Below, in pieces: positions 52,458 to 63,953 of a stretch of 64,000 bases of DNA. The stretch's first letter is position 1, and each line of letters begins with the position of its first letter. The notes under the pieces are model-generated. The model did no database searches and was not told the origin of the DNA. It saw nothing but the letters and a program-made list of their open reading frames with translations. This DNA is from Punctularia strigosozonata HHB-11173 SS5 (taxonomy: Eukaryota > Basidiomycota > Agaricomycetes > Corticiales > Punctulariaceae), in contig NW_006767436.1 of the NCBI RefSeq assembly GCF_000264995.1, positions 533,414 through 597,413 of the forward strand, read 5' to 3'. Both the position numbers and the translations under genes were made by a program.

Positions 52458-53110
52458 AGTCATCTCCATCTCATGCTTTCAACACATATGCAAGTCCCGT
52501 GCATTCTGAGCCAAGTATGCGATCGATTGACGAAAGATTCGCAGATTTCGGATTGCCATTTGTATCTACCAGACGTGTGCACTGTACCATTACTAATGAC
52601 ACCAATAAATTATCGCCATTCACCCGATTGCACCCCGCACTTGCCGTCATAGGAGCGTCCGGGCTCGTTGCGAACATGAAGACGTAACAGCATTGATACC
52701 CGCTACGAAACGACAGCACAGGCATGTTCTCTATCGTTCCTGTTTGACAGGGTCTGGTCTGGCTCGTTCATTGCGGGTGGGCGTCGCCCGCAAAATTGAA
52801 AGAATCGTATGAGGCGACGAAACCGCGCCGTAAGTGCTTTCATTTGACTGGTCGCCGCAGGAGGTCAAATCTCACCCGAGGCGCTGATAGCGGGCGTGCC
52901 GAAACATATCGAGCAGTGGCTCCATAACAGCGCTGTGGCTTGAACTGAGTTTCTCGCTCTTCAGCGATGCAAGCAGGCCATTGTCACGAAATGATCAATC
53001 AGCGGACCAGTGGCCTTGTACACCCATTGTGTCTTTCAGAAATATAAGGCATCGCCGATCTACAATCCTCCGAGACACTATCCTCCCTTGTTCCAGGCAT
53101 TCCACCCAAC
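52458..53110. other. Intergenic, upstream of second F-box copy
   Basis: About 650 bp with only short open frames lacking motifs. A TATAAGGCA box lies at 53043-53051 on the plus strand. Confidence 0.45.
53043..53051 (+). promoter_or_regulatory. TATA-like box of the second F-box gene
   Basis: TATAAGGCA about 65 bp before the ATG, matching the TATAAAGGCA of the paralogue at 4.8 kb. Confidence 0.4.
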
Positions 53111-54101
53111 ATGGACAGCCTGTCGTTGGAAAGCCTGTCGTTGGAGCTCTTACAGGAGATATTCAAACTTGCCTGTCTGGATGATGGCACTACCGGACGT
53201 TCGCTATCTCAGGTGTCACATTGGATCCGAACAGCTTCTGAGCGGTACCGATACCAGAGTCTCGTTCTTCGGGAGCGGGAGCAGATTGCGCCTTTCCTAG
53301 AAATCTTCAAGAGTGCGGCGCCCGCGAAGAAACCGGTCGTACGGCATCTATGTGTGTCCTTTGGGATGGAGGACGAAGCCAGAGATGCCCGCGCCTACGT
53401 GCAGTCGTTTTCGGGCTCGTGGGTATTCCGAACCCGGCAGTGGATCGACCACGAGGAGGACGCCGAGCTGTTACGGGAGCTGGTCTCCCTAGTCGCACCT
53501 ACATTGGTGTCGTGCGCTCTCATCGGGGACCAGTGGCGCGATTCCGAGCCTCGCCGTTTCACAACTCGACTTCCAGCGCTTCAAGCCCTGTGGACATCTG
53601 AACTATTGCGTTGGGATGCGGGGCATGGACCTCTTCTTCCCGCCTTGCGTTTTCTCGACTTGGCTTGTGTCCTTCCATTTCGTGGGCTGAGAGATGGCAT
53701 CAACGAACGGATCGTCCAGCTGTGTGGTCCCGCGACTCCTTGCATTAGATACAGCTTCTGGCGTCTGGCGGAGTTGTGTGGAGTGTGGTCCACACAAGTT
53801 ACCCCATATGATGATGGTATGTCCGTCTTCTTCATGTAGTACATCCCCTCTTATGATTTCTCCAGAATCAGAATCAGTTGAGAGTTTGACGAACTTCCGA
53901 CTCTCCTGGTCTAAACCCGAGAAATGCCATGGCACATGGAAAGCAAGCTACAACGGAGGACCATGCGTGGTGTCTTTCGGGCTGATCCAGGATACAAGCC
54001 GTATTGAAGATGTCGAAGCAGACTGGATGCATTTTGTCAACCATGGTGTGACCTCCTGGCATGATGGGAATCCCCCGCAGGCACTGGATCCGTTGCCCTG
54101 A
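53111..54101 (+). CDS. F-box protein, family copy 2
   Basis: Starts MDSLSLESLSLELLQEIFKL, an F-box, then RTASERYRYQSLVLREREQI. The paralogous blocks are ELVSLVAPTLVSCALIGDQW and LPALQALWTSELLRWDAGHG. A phase-1 intron (donor GTATGT, acceptor CCAG) lies near 53816-53864, the same position and phase as in the copy at 4.9 kb. Second exon: ESESVESLTNFRLSWSKPEK and so on to WHDGNPPQALDPLP. About 310 residues, shorter than copy 1. The start has a direct repeat (SLSLESLSLE) that is probably a short slippage. Confidence 0.75.
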
Positions 54102-54446
54102 TAGCTAATGTCATTTACGAAGAATGGCGAGTGCTAAATTGTATACAGACCATCTACTCTAGCACAACGCCGAAAATCAAGCTTATCTATCATATTGTGT
54201 TCTATCTGCTCATACCAGCGATCATGATGAACTCATTTGCGCATCCTCAGCTTCTGAATGCGTGGGGAATTGACGTTTAGCTATTGCACTTATTACACGC
54301 GCAACCGTATCCTTTTCATGAATCTACTTAGTTGGGCGTGCATCATCTCGCGTTCTCTATGCCCTGTGAGCCAAATGCCCCAGGACAGCACGAACATCGA
54401 CTACAGAAGCCTGTTCGTCTCACATCGTCAAAAGATAGCCATCCCT
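54102..54446. other. Gap between F-box copy 2 and the CHAT remnant
   Basis: About 345 bp; only short open frames, nothing recognised. Confidence 0.4.
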
Positions 54447-56892
54447 TTACATACCGAGATGTATGTATGGTGCCCACCGGCTTGGCTCAGGATGCACCGT
54501 CCGCAGCTCCCGCACTGCAGCATCGAGTGCATACTATGGGATGTCGTCCGAATTAAGATATTCACTCTCGTGCCGAAAATCTCCTTGTATAACGACCTTG
54601 CAATAATCGGCCCGTCAAGATCTTCCATGGACTCAACCGGAGTAGCATCAGCCCCCGCCATTCAACAGTGGAATTAGCACATGCCATAGGGTAGCAATAA
54701 CGCTTTTGAACCCAGCGAATAATATTGTGGCTGCAAGATGGACAGCCTGAACTGGCTGTGCCTAAGGGGGTGCTCAACGTCAAGTCAATGGCGTCAAATA
54801 GAAAATAAGCTCTCACCTTATCTCCCTTGGCGGTTTCGCATGCGCTCAGGAAAGCCATGAAAGGTCGCTTCAGAGGTATCGACATCAACTGCTCGATGGT
54901 CACCATTTCGTCCCGCATCACGAAGCTACTCTTGAGCGGGTTGTTGGGATCTTGTCGCGCATGGCATGCGAGGTGAAGCATCGTTGCGTCTGGTAATTCT
55001 GCTAGTAGAGTCTGAGCCCGCAGCCCGTTTCTAGCAGGGCATCATCCTCAGGAGATCGTGGCAAGAGTAGTAGCCGGAACCGCCTAGATAACCTCGCCTA
55101 ACTCTGCCACGGTTGACGGAAGGTCCGACCATCGGTTGTCGTGTGGTCGGGGCACGGCGGCGACTAGAATCCTTGCGTCGCCTTTAGACAGCGGCTGATG
55201 GGAGCGTCTCGCGTTGAGAAGACTGCTTAACGTCGGGATGTAAGAGGAGACCACGTAATCGTCACACGACATCTCTCCAAGGCGGGCAGCATGAATAGGC
55301 AGATGTGCGAATCGGCCAGTTAAACGCCACCATATCCGCGGGCGATCCCTACCGGATGACGGTTGCAAGCCCAGCGCGCCCATGACTGGATGGACGATGC
55401 GGGCTCACAAATCTTCCAGTAGTGCATGGACGGGACTCCGATGTGTAAACTGCTGTACCTCTTTCTTGATAAGCAGACGCCCCGGTCTCGCAGCTGCCCT
55501 GTCTCCGTCAACAGCAGATCTCCATGTCGTACTTGAGGCTAGTAGCCAAGGCTCGGTCACGGCCGACAGCGGGATGGTCAGAGGCTCGCTCCCGCATTAA
55601 TATTGCACAAGGATGGCGTGACATGCGTGCCTGCTTGACACCAGAATAACGACTGGACCGCGGTCGGCAACCTTTCCGAGCGTCGAAGATTCCTCTGCAA
55701 GCATGAAACGGCCGAATCCCTCGAGATCGCGAACTTGACCGAGCAGCGTGTTGAATTCATCGCCTTGTTGTCTTCTTCTGGCGACGGCACGTTCAATGAC
55801 ACACTGATCAGTCATAATTCCCGCCAATTCGCTGCTCCGTTCGAGCTGCTGAGCCAGTGACAGCAGTTTGGGACGGAACTCCTCCGGTAACAGGTCGAAC
55901 TGGGAGCGTAAGCGAAGAACATGTGTACAGAAGATAGCCCGCCCTTGTTCAAGAATTGCGACTGCTCTTTTGAGCTGGAAGAGCTCAAGTGCATGAGACG
56001 CACTGATGGCCGCTATGTCTTGTCCGATAGCGAGGGATGTTAAGCGGGAAGGGGCGTCCAAGCCGAAGTAAGCAACACGTGGGGTCTCATAAACATCCAT
56101 GATATGTTGCTGAAAGCTAGCATTCTGGGCATAGGTATTCCGTAATTCTTCTTCGAAAGTATGTAGAAGACGAATTGCTCCACGTAGCCGGGACCGAACG
56201 TCCCTGTGATTGTCCGTGATAGCTTCTACCAAAAGTTGGACAGCGGTTCCTGGATCCTGAAATCCAGTGACAGGTTCGAAACATAGCTCGGCCGTGTCAA
56301 GAAGACACTTGAAGCGGTCCCGTCTTCCTCTGGGGACCTTTGTCGTCAGCTCTCGCAGAATTTCCTTGGCGGCCGTAGCATCGGCCTTGTCTCTTGAGCA
56401 GCGAAATCGCGTTAAATACGAGGAACCCATGGTGCGGAGATAATCCACGCCAGGAGCTGAGTCAACAAAAGCAAACGACAACCTCCTGTTCAATACCCGT
56501 TGATACAACAATGTGATAGCATATCCCGAGCTGAGCGGATTACTCACGAAAAAATGTAGCTTAATATGGGGAAGTCCTGAAGCCTGAGCGCAGCCACATG
56601 TCGTAAGGTAGCTACGGAGGCGGAATAGAAGTCCCAAGCTAATTAATAGCTGAGTGCGTCACGCCACGCCACGGGAAAGGCATTGGCAGAGTACATATGC
56701 GCTAACCCACGTCAGTTCTGCAAGCACACCGGAAGCATATGCGTCACATAAAGTCTGAAGTCTGGGGCACAGCTCATCGAGACATGACGAAGGACCCTCA
56801 TAGACTGGAGTCGTGACATCAATAACCTTAGAATAGCCAAGAGACCCAGACCCGTACCTTCGGGGATAGAGACATCCTTTGCATTGGCGCAC
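54447..56892 (-). pseudogene. Degraded TPR-CHAT (caspase-like) gene remnant
   Basis: Pieces match the fungal TPR-plus-CHAT protein family: an N-terminal helical segment (AVAILEQGRAIFCTHVLRLR, LAQQLERSSELAG), VVILVSSRHACHAILVQ, DYVVSSYIPTLSSLLNARRS, HLACHARQDPNNPL (CHAT histidine) and FLSACETAKGDK (CHAT cysteine). The gene is shorter than relatives, lacks much of the usual TPR region, and looks broken at several places, mainly in its CHAT part and near the 3' end. It is treated as a decaying copy and is not reconstructed. It lies next to the second F-box copy in an accessory patch. Confidence 0.6.
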
Positions 56893-56936
56893 TCGTGATT
56901 ATTGTAATTCTCTAATCAACATCTGACAGCAAACGA

Positions 56937-59682
56937 TCAGACGTGGCCGCGATCCACAGGAGTTGTTGAACAGTGACTTCCGAGCTCGGTGAACGCAGAA
57001 TCGGTCGATTGCTCGCGATACACCACGGGAGGCTGCTCGCTCGAGGGTGCGTCGACAACAATCCGTAGCATCTTGGCGGGTTTGTCCGCACGCGCATTTT
57101 CGCCCATAGCCTCAGCGCGACGCTTCCGAGGCACGTCTGCAATATCGCCCGCATCATCACTGGCGGACGGTCGGTGAGGACAAGCCGCCTTGTCCGCAGC
57201 TGTGGGACAGGCAACTTTTCCTTTCTTCCGTGGCCGTGGCTTGCGCTTGGGAGTGAGCGAAGCGATGGAAGGTTCTGGAATTTTCAAAACATCGGGTGCG
57301 ACCTCTGAGCACAGCAGGGCGCTCAGAACATGGCGTTGCCGATATCATGGGACTGGTCACTTACGATCACCTGGCGAGTCATCGGAATCAATTTTGCCTT
57401 CCGGTTCAGCTGCTTTTGGTGACTTTGCTGACAAGCGAGTTGATCGCCGTGTGGACACTGGTTGCACTGCTGCAGGTTCGAGCCGTGCCTTCTCCTTCCC
57501 CTTCCCATGCTGCTTTTGCGTTATCTGCTCGGAGGGTTCCTGCGCCTCGCCTTTGCCTTTGCCCTTCGTTATCTTCTCTAGGGCCTGCGATTTTTTTGAT
57601 CGTTCACTCATGTGATCCTTACCATCTGCCGGCTGACGCCGCCTTTTCAGTAATGCATGATAATGGTGCCGGCACTGTATAGCGAGTTAGTAGTTGCGCT
57701 CGTGCACGAGCAGGCGTGGAACTTGCCTGAGTATCGCTCCTGCCATCGCCGAACTGGCTAACGCATTTGCTGACCTCGCACCAGTCGGGCGTGTCGCCTC
57801 CTTGCTCATTGATGGCATCGATGAGCGCGCTATCCTCCGCCTCGGTCCAGCCCCGACCTCTGATAGGGCGTGGACGCGGATGTACTTTGCTTTTGGCGGT
57901 AGCATTGGTCTCGGCTTCTGAGGCATCCTCAGGTTGTGGACGGTCTGTCGCGCCCTGTGCAGAGTCGAGCACCTCCGAGGTTTCTTCAGTCACATTCTCT
58001 CCTTCCTCTTGCTCTTCCTGCGCTTGTTGACGCCCTTTCCCGCTGCCGGAGATATTACTCCATCGATCTCTGCACTGCTCGTTGTTGCGCCCATTTATGC
58101 ACTCCGCGACGTCAACCCAGCTCTTACCCCAAACCGCGACCGCCTCTCGTAGTCGCTCGTCTTCTTCGCGCGTCCATGCTCCCCGCTTGAGCCGCGGATC
58201 CAGAGTCCGCAGGTACCGTGCCTGCACGATGGCGGGCGTCGTGGGTGGATCCATGCAGCGCGCCACTGAAATATTGCAAGATATCTGAGATCGTGCTTAT
58301 ATCAACAAGCAAGCAACGCCAGATCTTACCGAGTGCCCAATTGTCTGTACCATAGCGCTTGACCAGGTCTAATAAAAGTGTATCGGCGGCCCGAGTAAAG
58401 CGGTAACCTGTCCGAGATGATATGACGTGGCGCATGCAGTCGATAGGTGTTCGCCGTGTCTGTGTGAGTATTAAAAAAACAGACACAGATTCAGCAATGC
58501 AATTGGTATACCCCTAGCTCTGTGGACACTTTCACCCAGTCGACGGTGATCCCGGTTGCATGGGTATCTGCGTTGGTCTCACCCCGTCTCGCCGTCCGAG
58601 CCGCCTTTCCACCTCTCTTGCGACCCTTCTTGCCTTCATTCTCTCCCCTCTCGCCTTCCTCCGAACGCATCGCCCCCGCCTCTTGCAGAAGCTTGTTGTA
58701 TATGTCTCTGACGTTCTTGACCTCTTCTGCACTCCATGTATCGTGATTCCACCGCGGGTGTCTGTCACCCAGCCACCGGATTTTGCATTCAATCGCGGTA
58801 CGTAGCGTTGGGCCTTGACCTTCGGGATCGGCTGAGGATGGAGGAATAGTCCCGGATTTGCTTGAAACCTTGCAAGTAATCATAAGCTTGAGGCGGGGAT
58901 ACAAGGTAAGCATATATACATACATTCTCTGCAACACGTTCCCAATCAATATCTTCCGTGTTCTGCTCGAGAAACGAGGGTGATTGGCGGCTGGAGGAAG
59001 CGAGTGCATTTTCTCCTCTAGATGCCACGTCAATAACAAAACGCAGATTTACACGGGGTGGGCTGCGTACTAACCGTTGTTGGGCGGCATAAGCATGCAA
59101 ACGTTGGTTTTCGGCTCTGACGGCTTCAGCCAACGTCTGCAGTTCCTTCCCTTTCACTGAAAAGAAGACATTCGTCATCCATTGTTCATCGCGCTACTGC
59201 CACGGACACGTACTAGGATGGGTTTCAGTGTTGGCGAGGTAACGCTCCCTTCTCAACGCATCCTTGCGAAAAGGCGAGTCCTGATAAGTGGCGCGTATAA
59301 GCATCATTGTAAAAACGTAGACATGGCCACTGGAAATAGCACCTCGGACAAAAGAGCGGCTTGTGATAGGATCGAGACGGGCTTCTTGGATCCACCGATG
59401 ACTACCTGGCCAATGGAGTCGATTTCAGTCGCTTCCTCCTCAAGGTCCGGGGGTTCCGCGGCATCCTATATATTCAAATACATATTCAGCTTCGTCCATA
59501 GTTTAATGTCAAAGGTCGACAGATTAACTCACTAGCAATTTATCAACGTGCGCTATCTCCGCCTCGAGCCTCTGGGTGTAGACCTTGATCGCATACTGGT
59601 GGTCGGAGTTGGCTTGAAGTACTTGCTGCAACAACGCATGAGGATGTGCGCTATGTCCCCCAGTTGCGGGCTGAGAAAGCAT
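56937..59682 (-). CDS. Multi-Myb DNA-binding protein, SNAPC4-like
   Basis: Begins MLSQPATGGHSAHPHALLQQ and VLQANSDHQYAIKVYTQRLE, then TEIDSIGQVVIGGSKKPVSI. Myb/SANT repeats: EDIDWERVAEN and RTAIECKIRWLGDRHPRWNH; WSAEEVKNVRDIYNKLLQEA; RTPIDCMRHVISSRTGYRFT then AADTLLLDLVKRYGTDNWAL; RGAWTREEDERLREAVAVWG, KSWVDVAECINGRNNEQCRD and RW; GRGWTEAEDSALIDAINEQG. This serial order resembles SNAPC4 (SNAP190), which recognises snRNA promoters. The tail is basic and disordered (TPKRKPRPRKKGK). About ten exons. Head to head with SND2 (130 bp between start codons). Confidence 0.7.
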
Positions 59683-59812
59683 GGGCGATATATTCCAACC
59701 AGGACCTTCAGGGCATGGTCATGCCCTCACACGAAGTCCACTGCGCCGGCACGACGCAAAGGAATATGACGCGTGCACCGCCACTCGATCTCCGCGTTCC
59801 TTGCTCGCGACG

Positions 59813-60673
59813 ATGGCCAACGCGTCGGCCAAACGAATCGGTATGCATATAATCGTACATGATCGGAAGCCTTGTGTGTTCAACATACAATATTTTAGCC
59901 CAACAGAATGAAGCCGCGGTTCGCAACCTGCGCCTGGGGCTGTTCCTGCCGACCCTCCTCTCCTTGCTCTTCCGCCTGCTCTTCCACCGCAAAACCCTTC
60001 CCCCTTCGAAGAGTTTGGCATTCGTCTACGTCTTAACAGGCCTACCGACTGCATTTCTTACGCGCTACCTCATCAAGACCGGTACACCTCGACGAGATCC
60101 TACTACAGGCACGCTCATCTCCAGCGGCGAGGACCTGGCCAGTCCAGGCGTCACCGAATGGTGTTTTGATGTCCTTTATGTTACCTGTAAGGATATTGGT
60201 TGCCCTTGTAACATAACGATCATTCAATAACCAACTCGCTATAGGGGCGTGCCAGGTTGGCAGTGGTCTCTTCGGGGATTGGGTCTGGTGGTTATACCTT
60301 GTGGTACGAGACATTTCCTGGGAACGCCCTTTCGCTCATCTCCCGACCCGACGCTCCAGATACCGCTGTATGCCATCTTCAAGGCTGTCAGCACGTTTGC
60401 GCCCATGCTTGGCATTAAATTGCCATCTTTTGGGTCGTCCGAGGTACGAACAAACCTGCTAGCAGCCCCCTACCGCTCCGAACATCGGCGTTGACACGCT
60501 TCGTCCAGAAACCTGAGCCCGAAACCGTCGAAATGCAGAACGTAAGCAAGCGCCAGCAAAAGCTACAAAAACGTCAGGAACGCGGTGAGTGCATACGTGT
60601 GGCCACCCTCACTTGTACTTATACATATGCACAAGGCGATCCCCGTGTAGCTTCCCGTGCTGTAAAACGATGA
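59813..60673 (+). CDS. SND2: SND2/TMEM208, SRP-independent ER targeting protein
   Basis: Starts MANASAKRIAQQNEAAVRNL across an intron (donor GTATGC). Membrane helices: RLGLFLPTLLSLLFRLLF, LAFVYVLTGLPTAFLTRYLI, GSGLFGDWVWWLYLVIPLYA with AVSTFAPMLG. The WWLYLVIPLYA block and the EKPEPETVEMQNVSKRQQKL basic tail (KRQQKLQKRQERG) match the SND2/TMEM208 family. C terminus GDPRVASRAVKR. Six exons. It probably works in the ER membrane on tail-anchored or short secretory proteins. Confidence 0.85.
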
Positions 60674-60895
60674 ATGTATTCTGTTTATATGGATCACACA
60701 ATGTTCGACATCGAACGCTCGATTGTTCCGTGTATCCTCATCTCAGGAAAATGGCGGAATCAAGTGGGTGCGCAACGGGCGCTACGTTTTTCATTTGTGC
60801 TGGCCTCCTGCGACCGAATCAGACGAGCAGCGTACAAAGTCGGGAAAACGACATCGAGAACAAACGAACAGACAGGCAGACGAGAATTCAAGAAA

Positions 60896-63056
60896 CTAAG
60901 CGACAACAACCGGCGTCGGCGAGTGCTGGCTAACAGGGTTGACGAACCCAGCCGTCGCCTCCGCCACGCGCGCACCAGAAGTCATGACCACCGTCGGCTC
61001 CTCGAACTTCCCGAGCAAGCCATCGAACCGGCTCCTCGCGACGCGCACCGCGTGCGGGTCCACGTAGCGATTGTCGCCGTTGTGCAGTTGCTTCGGCGCC
61101 GTCCCGTCCGCGAGTCCGAGCTGCTCCGGCGTCCAGATCGGCTGCACCTTGCCCTCGAGGCCCATGCCTACGCCAGCGCGGCCGCCCTCCGCGCGCCACT
61201 GCGACGTGCGCTTGATGCCGAGCTGGGTGAAGACGTCGTCGACGGCGTGCACGAGGCGCGTCATCTGCTCGAGAGTGTGCCGGGGGGTGACCGTGAACCG
61301 GAGCCGCTCCTCGCCGCGCGCAACGGTGGGGTAGTTGATCGACTGCACGTAGATGTCGTACTTGGCGAGCAGCATGTCCGACGCGGCCTTGGCGAGGGCG
61401 GCATCACCGACGAGCACGGGGACGATGTGGGAAGGACCGGGGACGACCGGCAGGTCGAGCGCCTCGAAGCCCTGCTTGACGACCGAGACGTTGAGCTGTT
61501 TGAGTTGCCTATCGCCGTTAAACTCCTTCTGGTAGACGACGGAGGAGTGTGCGCCGGCGACGGTGACGGGGGGGAGCGAGGTGGTGAAGATGAAGCCGGG
61601 AGCGTAAGACCGAATCATGTCGACGAATTCCGTGGAGCCCGCGATGTAACCGCCAACCGCGCCGTATGCCTTGCCGAGTGTGCCCGTGATGATGTCGACG
61701 CGGTCCATGACCGTGCCCTTGATGGGCAGCGGGCTCTGGCCGGCGGCTTTGTGCAGGTCGTAGTCGAGATGTTCCGCGACGCCGGCGCCACGTGGTCCGT
61801 AAAGGCCGACGGCGTGCACCTCGTCGAGGAAGGTCAAGGCGCCGTACTTCTCAGCCAGATCGCAAATTTCCGAGATGGGACCGATGCTTCCGCACATGGA
61901 GTAGACGCTCTCGAACGCGATGATCTTCGGCGTCTCCTTCGGGTACATCTGGAGCTTCGCTTCGAGGTCTTTCATGTCGTTGTGCTTAAAGATGTGACGT
62001 TTGGCGCCAGAGTGACGCATGCCTTGGATCATCGACGCGTGGTTCATCTCGTCGGAGAAGTACACGCAGCCGGGAAGCTTTGAGCCGAGGGTGGCGAGTG
62101 TCGCGTCGTTGGCCACGTAGCACGACGAGAACACTAACGCCGCCTCCTTGCGGTGTAAGTTGGCGAGCTCCTGCTCAAGACCAAGATGCCAGGCGGTGTT
62201 GCCGGCTATGTTACGGGTACCGCCGGCACCGTGTCCATATTTGTCGAGGGTACGGCTAAGAAGAATCGGATGAGCACACGCTCTGCCACAAAGACAGGAA
62301 GTATAAGAAACTCACTGCATGGTCTCAAGGACGACCGGATTGTTGCCCATCCCTAGATAGTCGTTGGCGCACCACACCTCGACCTCATCCTTCAGATTCC
62401 CGGTGTGAGCGACGGGGAACTTCTCGGCGAGACGATTGATGTTGTTGAAGTAGCGGTACGAGTTGTCCTTGTGCTTCTTGTCGAGCTCCGCGGCGTAAAA
62501 GCCCTCGTAGTTGAAGCCAACCTTGGGCTTGGGCTTAGCGGCAGCGCTCGTGCTCGCCTGAGCGCCACCGGCCGCAGCGTGGAAGGGGCATCCGGCCGCA
62601 GCGGCCTTCTTGGCTTCGACGCTCCTCTTCGCAGCGGCGAGGTCCTCGGCCCGGCGGGCAGCAGCGCGGGCAGCGGAGGCGTGCGGGCACATGTCAGGGT
62701 TGGCGGCGCCGTGGAGCGGGAGGGCGACGCCCTTCTGCTCGTGGATCTTGACGACTTCCTCTTCGCTGGCAACGCTCGTCCCGGCAACGCTCGCGTAGCC
62801 GGCGGCTATCTCGCCCGAGCGCACGGAGAGGGCGGGGCCCATGACGGGGCATTTCGTCGCCTTCTCGGTGAGGCGAGAGAGCGAGTGGTAGCGCGAGGAC
62901 TGAGTGGTGCACAGGGTGCGGAGGGTGGAGCTGGCAAGTGCAAGCGTCAGCGGCGGACCCAGCTCGAAACGGGAGGGATGCGGATCCCTACGTCTTGGTG
63001 CGGCCCAAGAAGGGGCAGGACGACTTGAAGCGGGCAAGGGACGAGAGTTTGTCCAT
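60896..63056 (-). CDS. HEM1: 5-aminolevulinate synthase, mitochondrial
   Basis: First enzyme of heme synthesis. The N terminus is [20 protein letters not shown], then, after an intron near 62935-62992 that removes an in-frame [23 protein letters not shown]. Four Cys-Pro heme-regulatory motifs occur before the core: SCPFLG, KCPVMG, MCPHA and GCPFHA. The PLP core has [57 protein letters not shown] (lysine of the Schiff base) and [20 protein letters not shown], and [21 protein letters not shown] terminus [11 protein letters not shown]. About 600 residues. Intron at about 62255-62316. Confidence 0.95.
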
Positions 63057-63340
63057 TGTTACGACGAGCGTCGTGGTCAAGGACAGGAATGAGTTGGCAG
63101 CAATTCGGAGCTGCTCACGAGGGCAGATCACTTCGGTCGTGACCGGTTTTATAAGCGAGCGGTGGCATCACAACTCCAGTCCCCGTGAAATCACGCCAGT
63201 ATCATTGGCTGATTCCATCCCCGTCGGCCACTCCTCACGGCCGCGCAGCATTGGCTTTACCCGTCTCAGGAGCCAGTGCAGCTCTCATACTCATGGGTAC
63301 TCTACCATAGCTCGCGCAGTACTATACGACTCCCGAGTGT
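63057..63340. promoter_or_regulatory. HEM1 upstream region with TATA-like and two CCAAT boxes
   Basis: On the minus strand, TATAAAA lies at 63147-63153, about 90 bp before the HEM1 ATG, and CCAAT boxes lie at 63204-63208 and 63250-63254. CCAAT-binding (HAP) control of HEM1 is known in yeast. The region also holds the 3' end of ARG8's untranslated region. Confidence 0.4.
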
Positions 63341-63953
63341 CTACTTTCCCAAGGAAGCCAGGCATCCCTCTATCACATCCACCGCAACGTCCACATCTTC
63401 CTTTCGCACGATCAGACTAGGCACCAACCGGACAGCATCTTTCCCGGCAATGAGGAGCAGCACGCCCCGCTCCCGAGCCATGGTCACGATCTTCGCGGGT
63501 ACCGTCTCGTCTTTAAAGGCAAGTCCCAATATAAGGCCTCGACCGCGAATCTGCGGCTGCAAGATGTCCGGGAACCACTTCGGGAGAAGCTCCAGGCGTC
63601 CCAATAGGTACGCAGAGGTCTCAGCCAGGTGCGCCACGAATGGACGCTCGCTCAGCCGCGAGAGGACGTGGTACCCAAGCGCGCACGCCAGTGGAGAGCC
63701 TCCGAATGTGGTACCATGGGTGCCTGTGCATCGGTAAACCCTGAGTTGCATGTCCTGTGCCTAAAGCTCTGCCACACGGGCAGGTGGGAGAGTACTCACC
63801 GGCGGTCATGGTAGCCGCTACGCTGTCTTTCATTAGCACCGCGCCGATGGGATAGCCATTTGCAAGCGGTTTAGCCATAGTCACCACGTCCGGATGGCAG
63901 TCCACCGGCAACGTGGAATGCGCCCAGAGGCTGCCTGTCCTGTAGAGTCCGCA
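63341..63953 (-). CDS. ARG8: Acetylornithine aminotransferase, C-terminal exons (5' end outside window)
   Basis: Converts N-acetylglutamate semialdehyde to N-acetylornithine in mitochondrial arginine synthesis. The first visible exon reads CGLYRTGSLWAHSTLP and DVVTMAKPLANGYPIGAVLM, where the Lys of MAKPLANG holds PLP. Then HGTTFGGSPLACALGYHVLS, RGRGLILGLAFKDETVPAKI and RLVPSLIVRKEDVDVAVDVI. It ends in CLASLGK. Splice between exons has GTGAGT donor near 63798. Beyond 63953 the sequence is intron. It could instead be a close class-III aminotransferase, but KPLANGYPIG fits ARG8 best. Confidence 0.85.

Noticed and set aside
62930-62995. In-frame TAG near the start of HEM1 suggesting a pseudogene
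   Set aside because: It forms part of an intron (GTAGGG...TTGCCAG) whose removal gives RTKTSTLRTLC in frame, as in other fungal ALAS.
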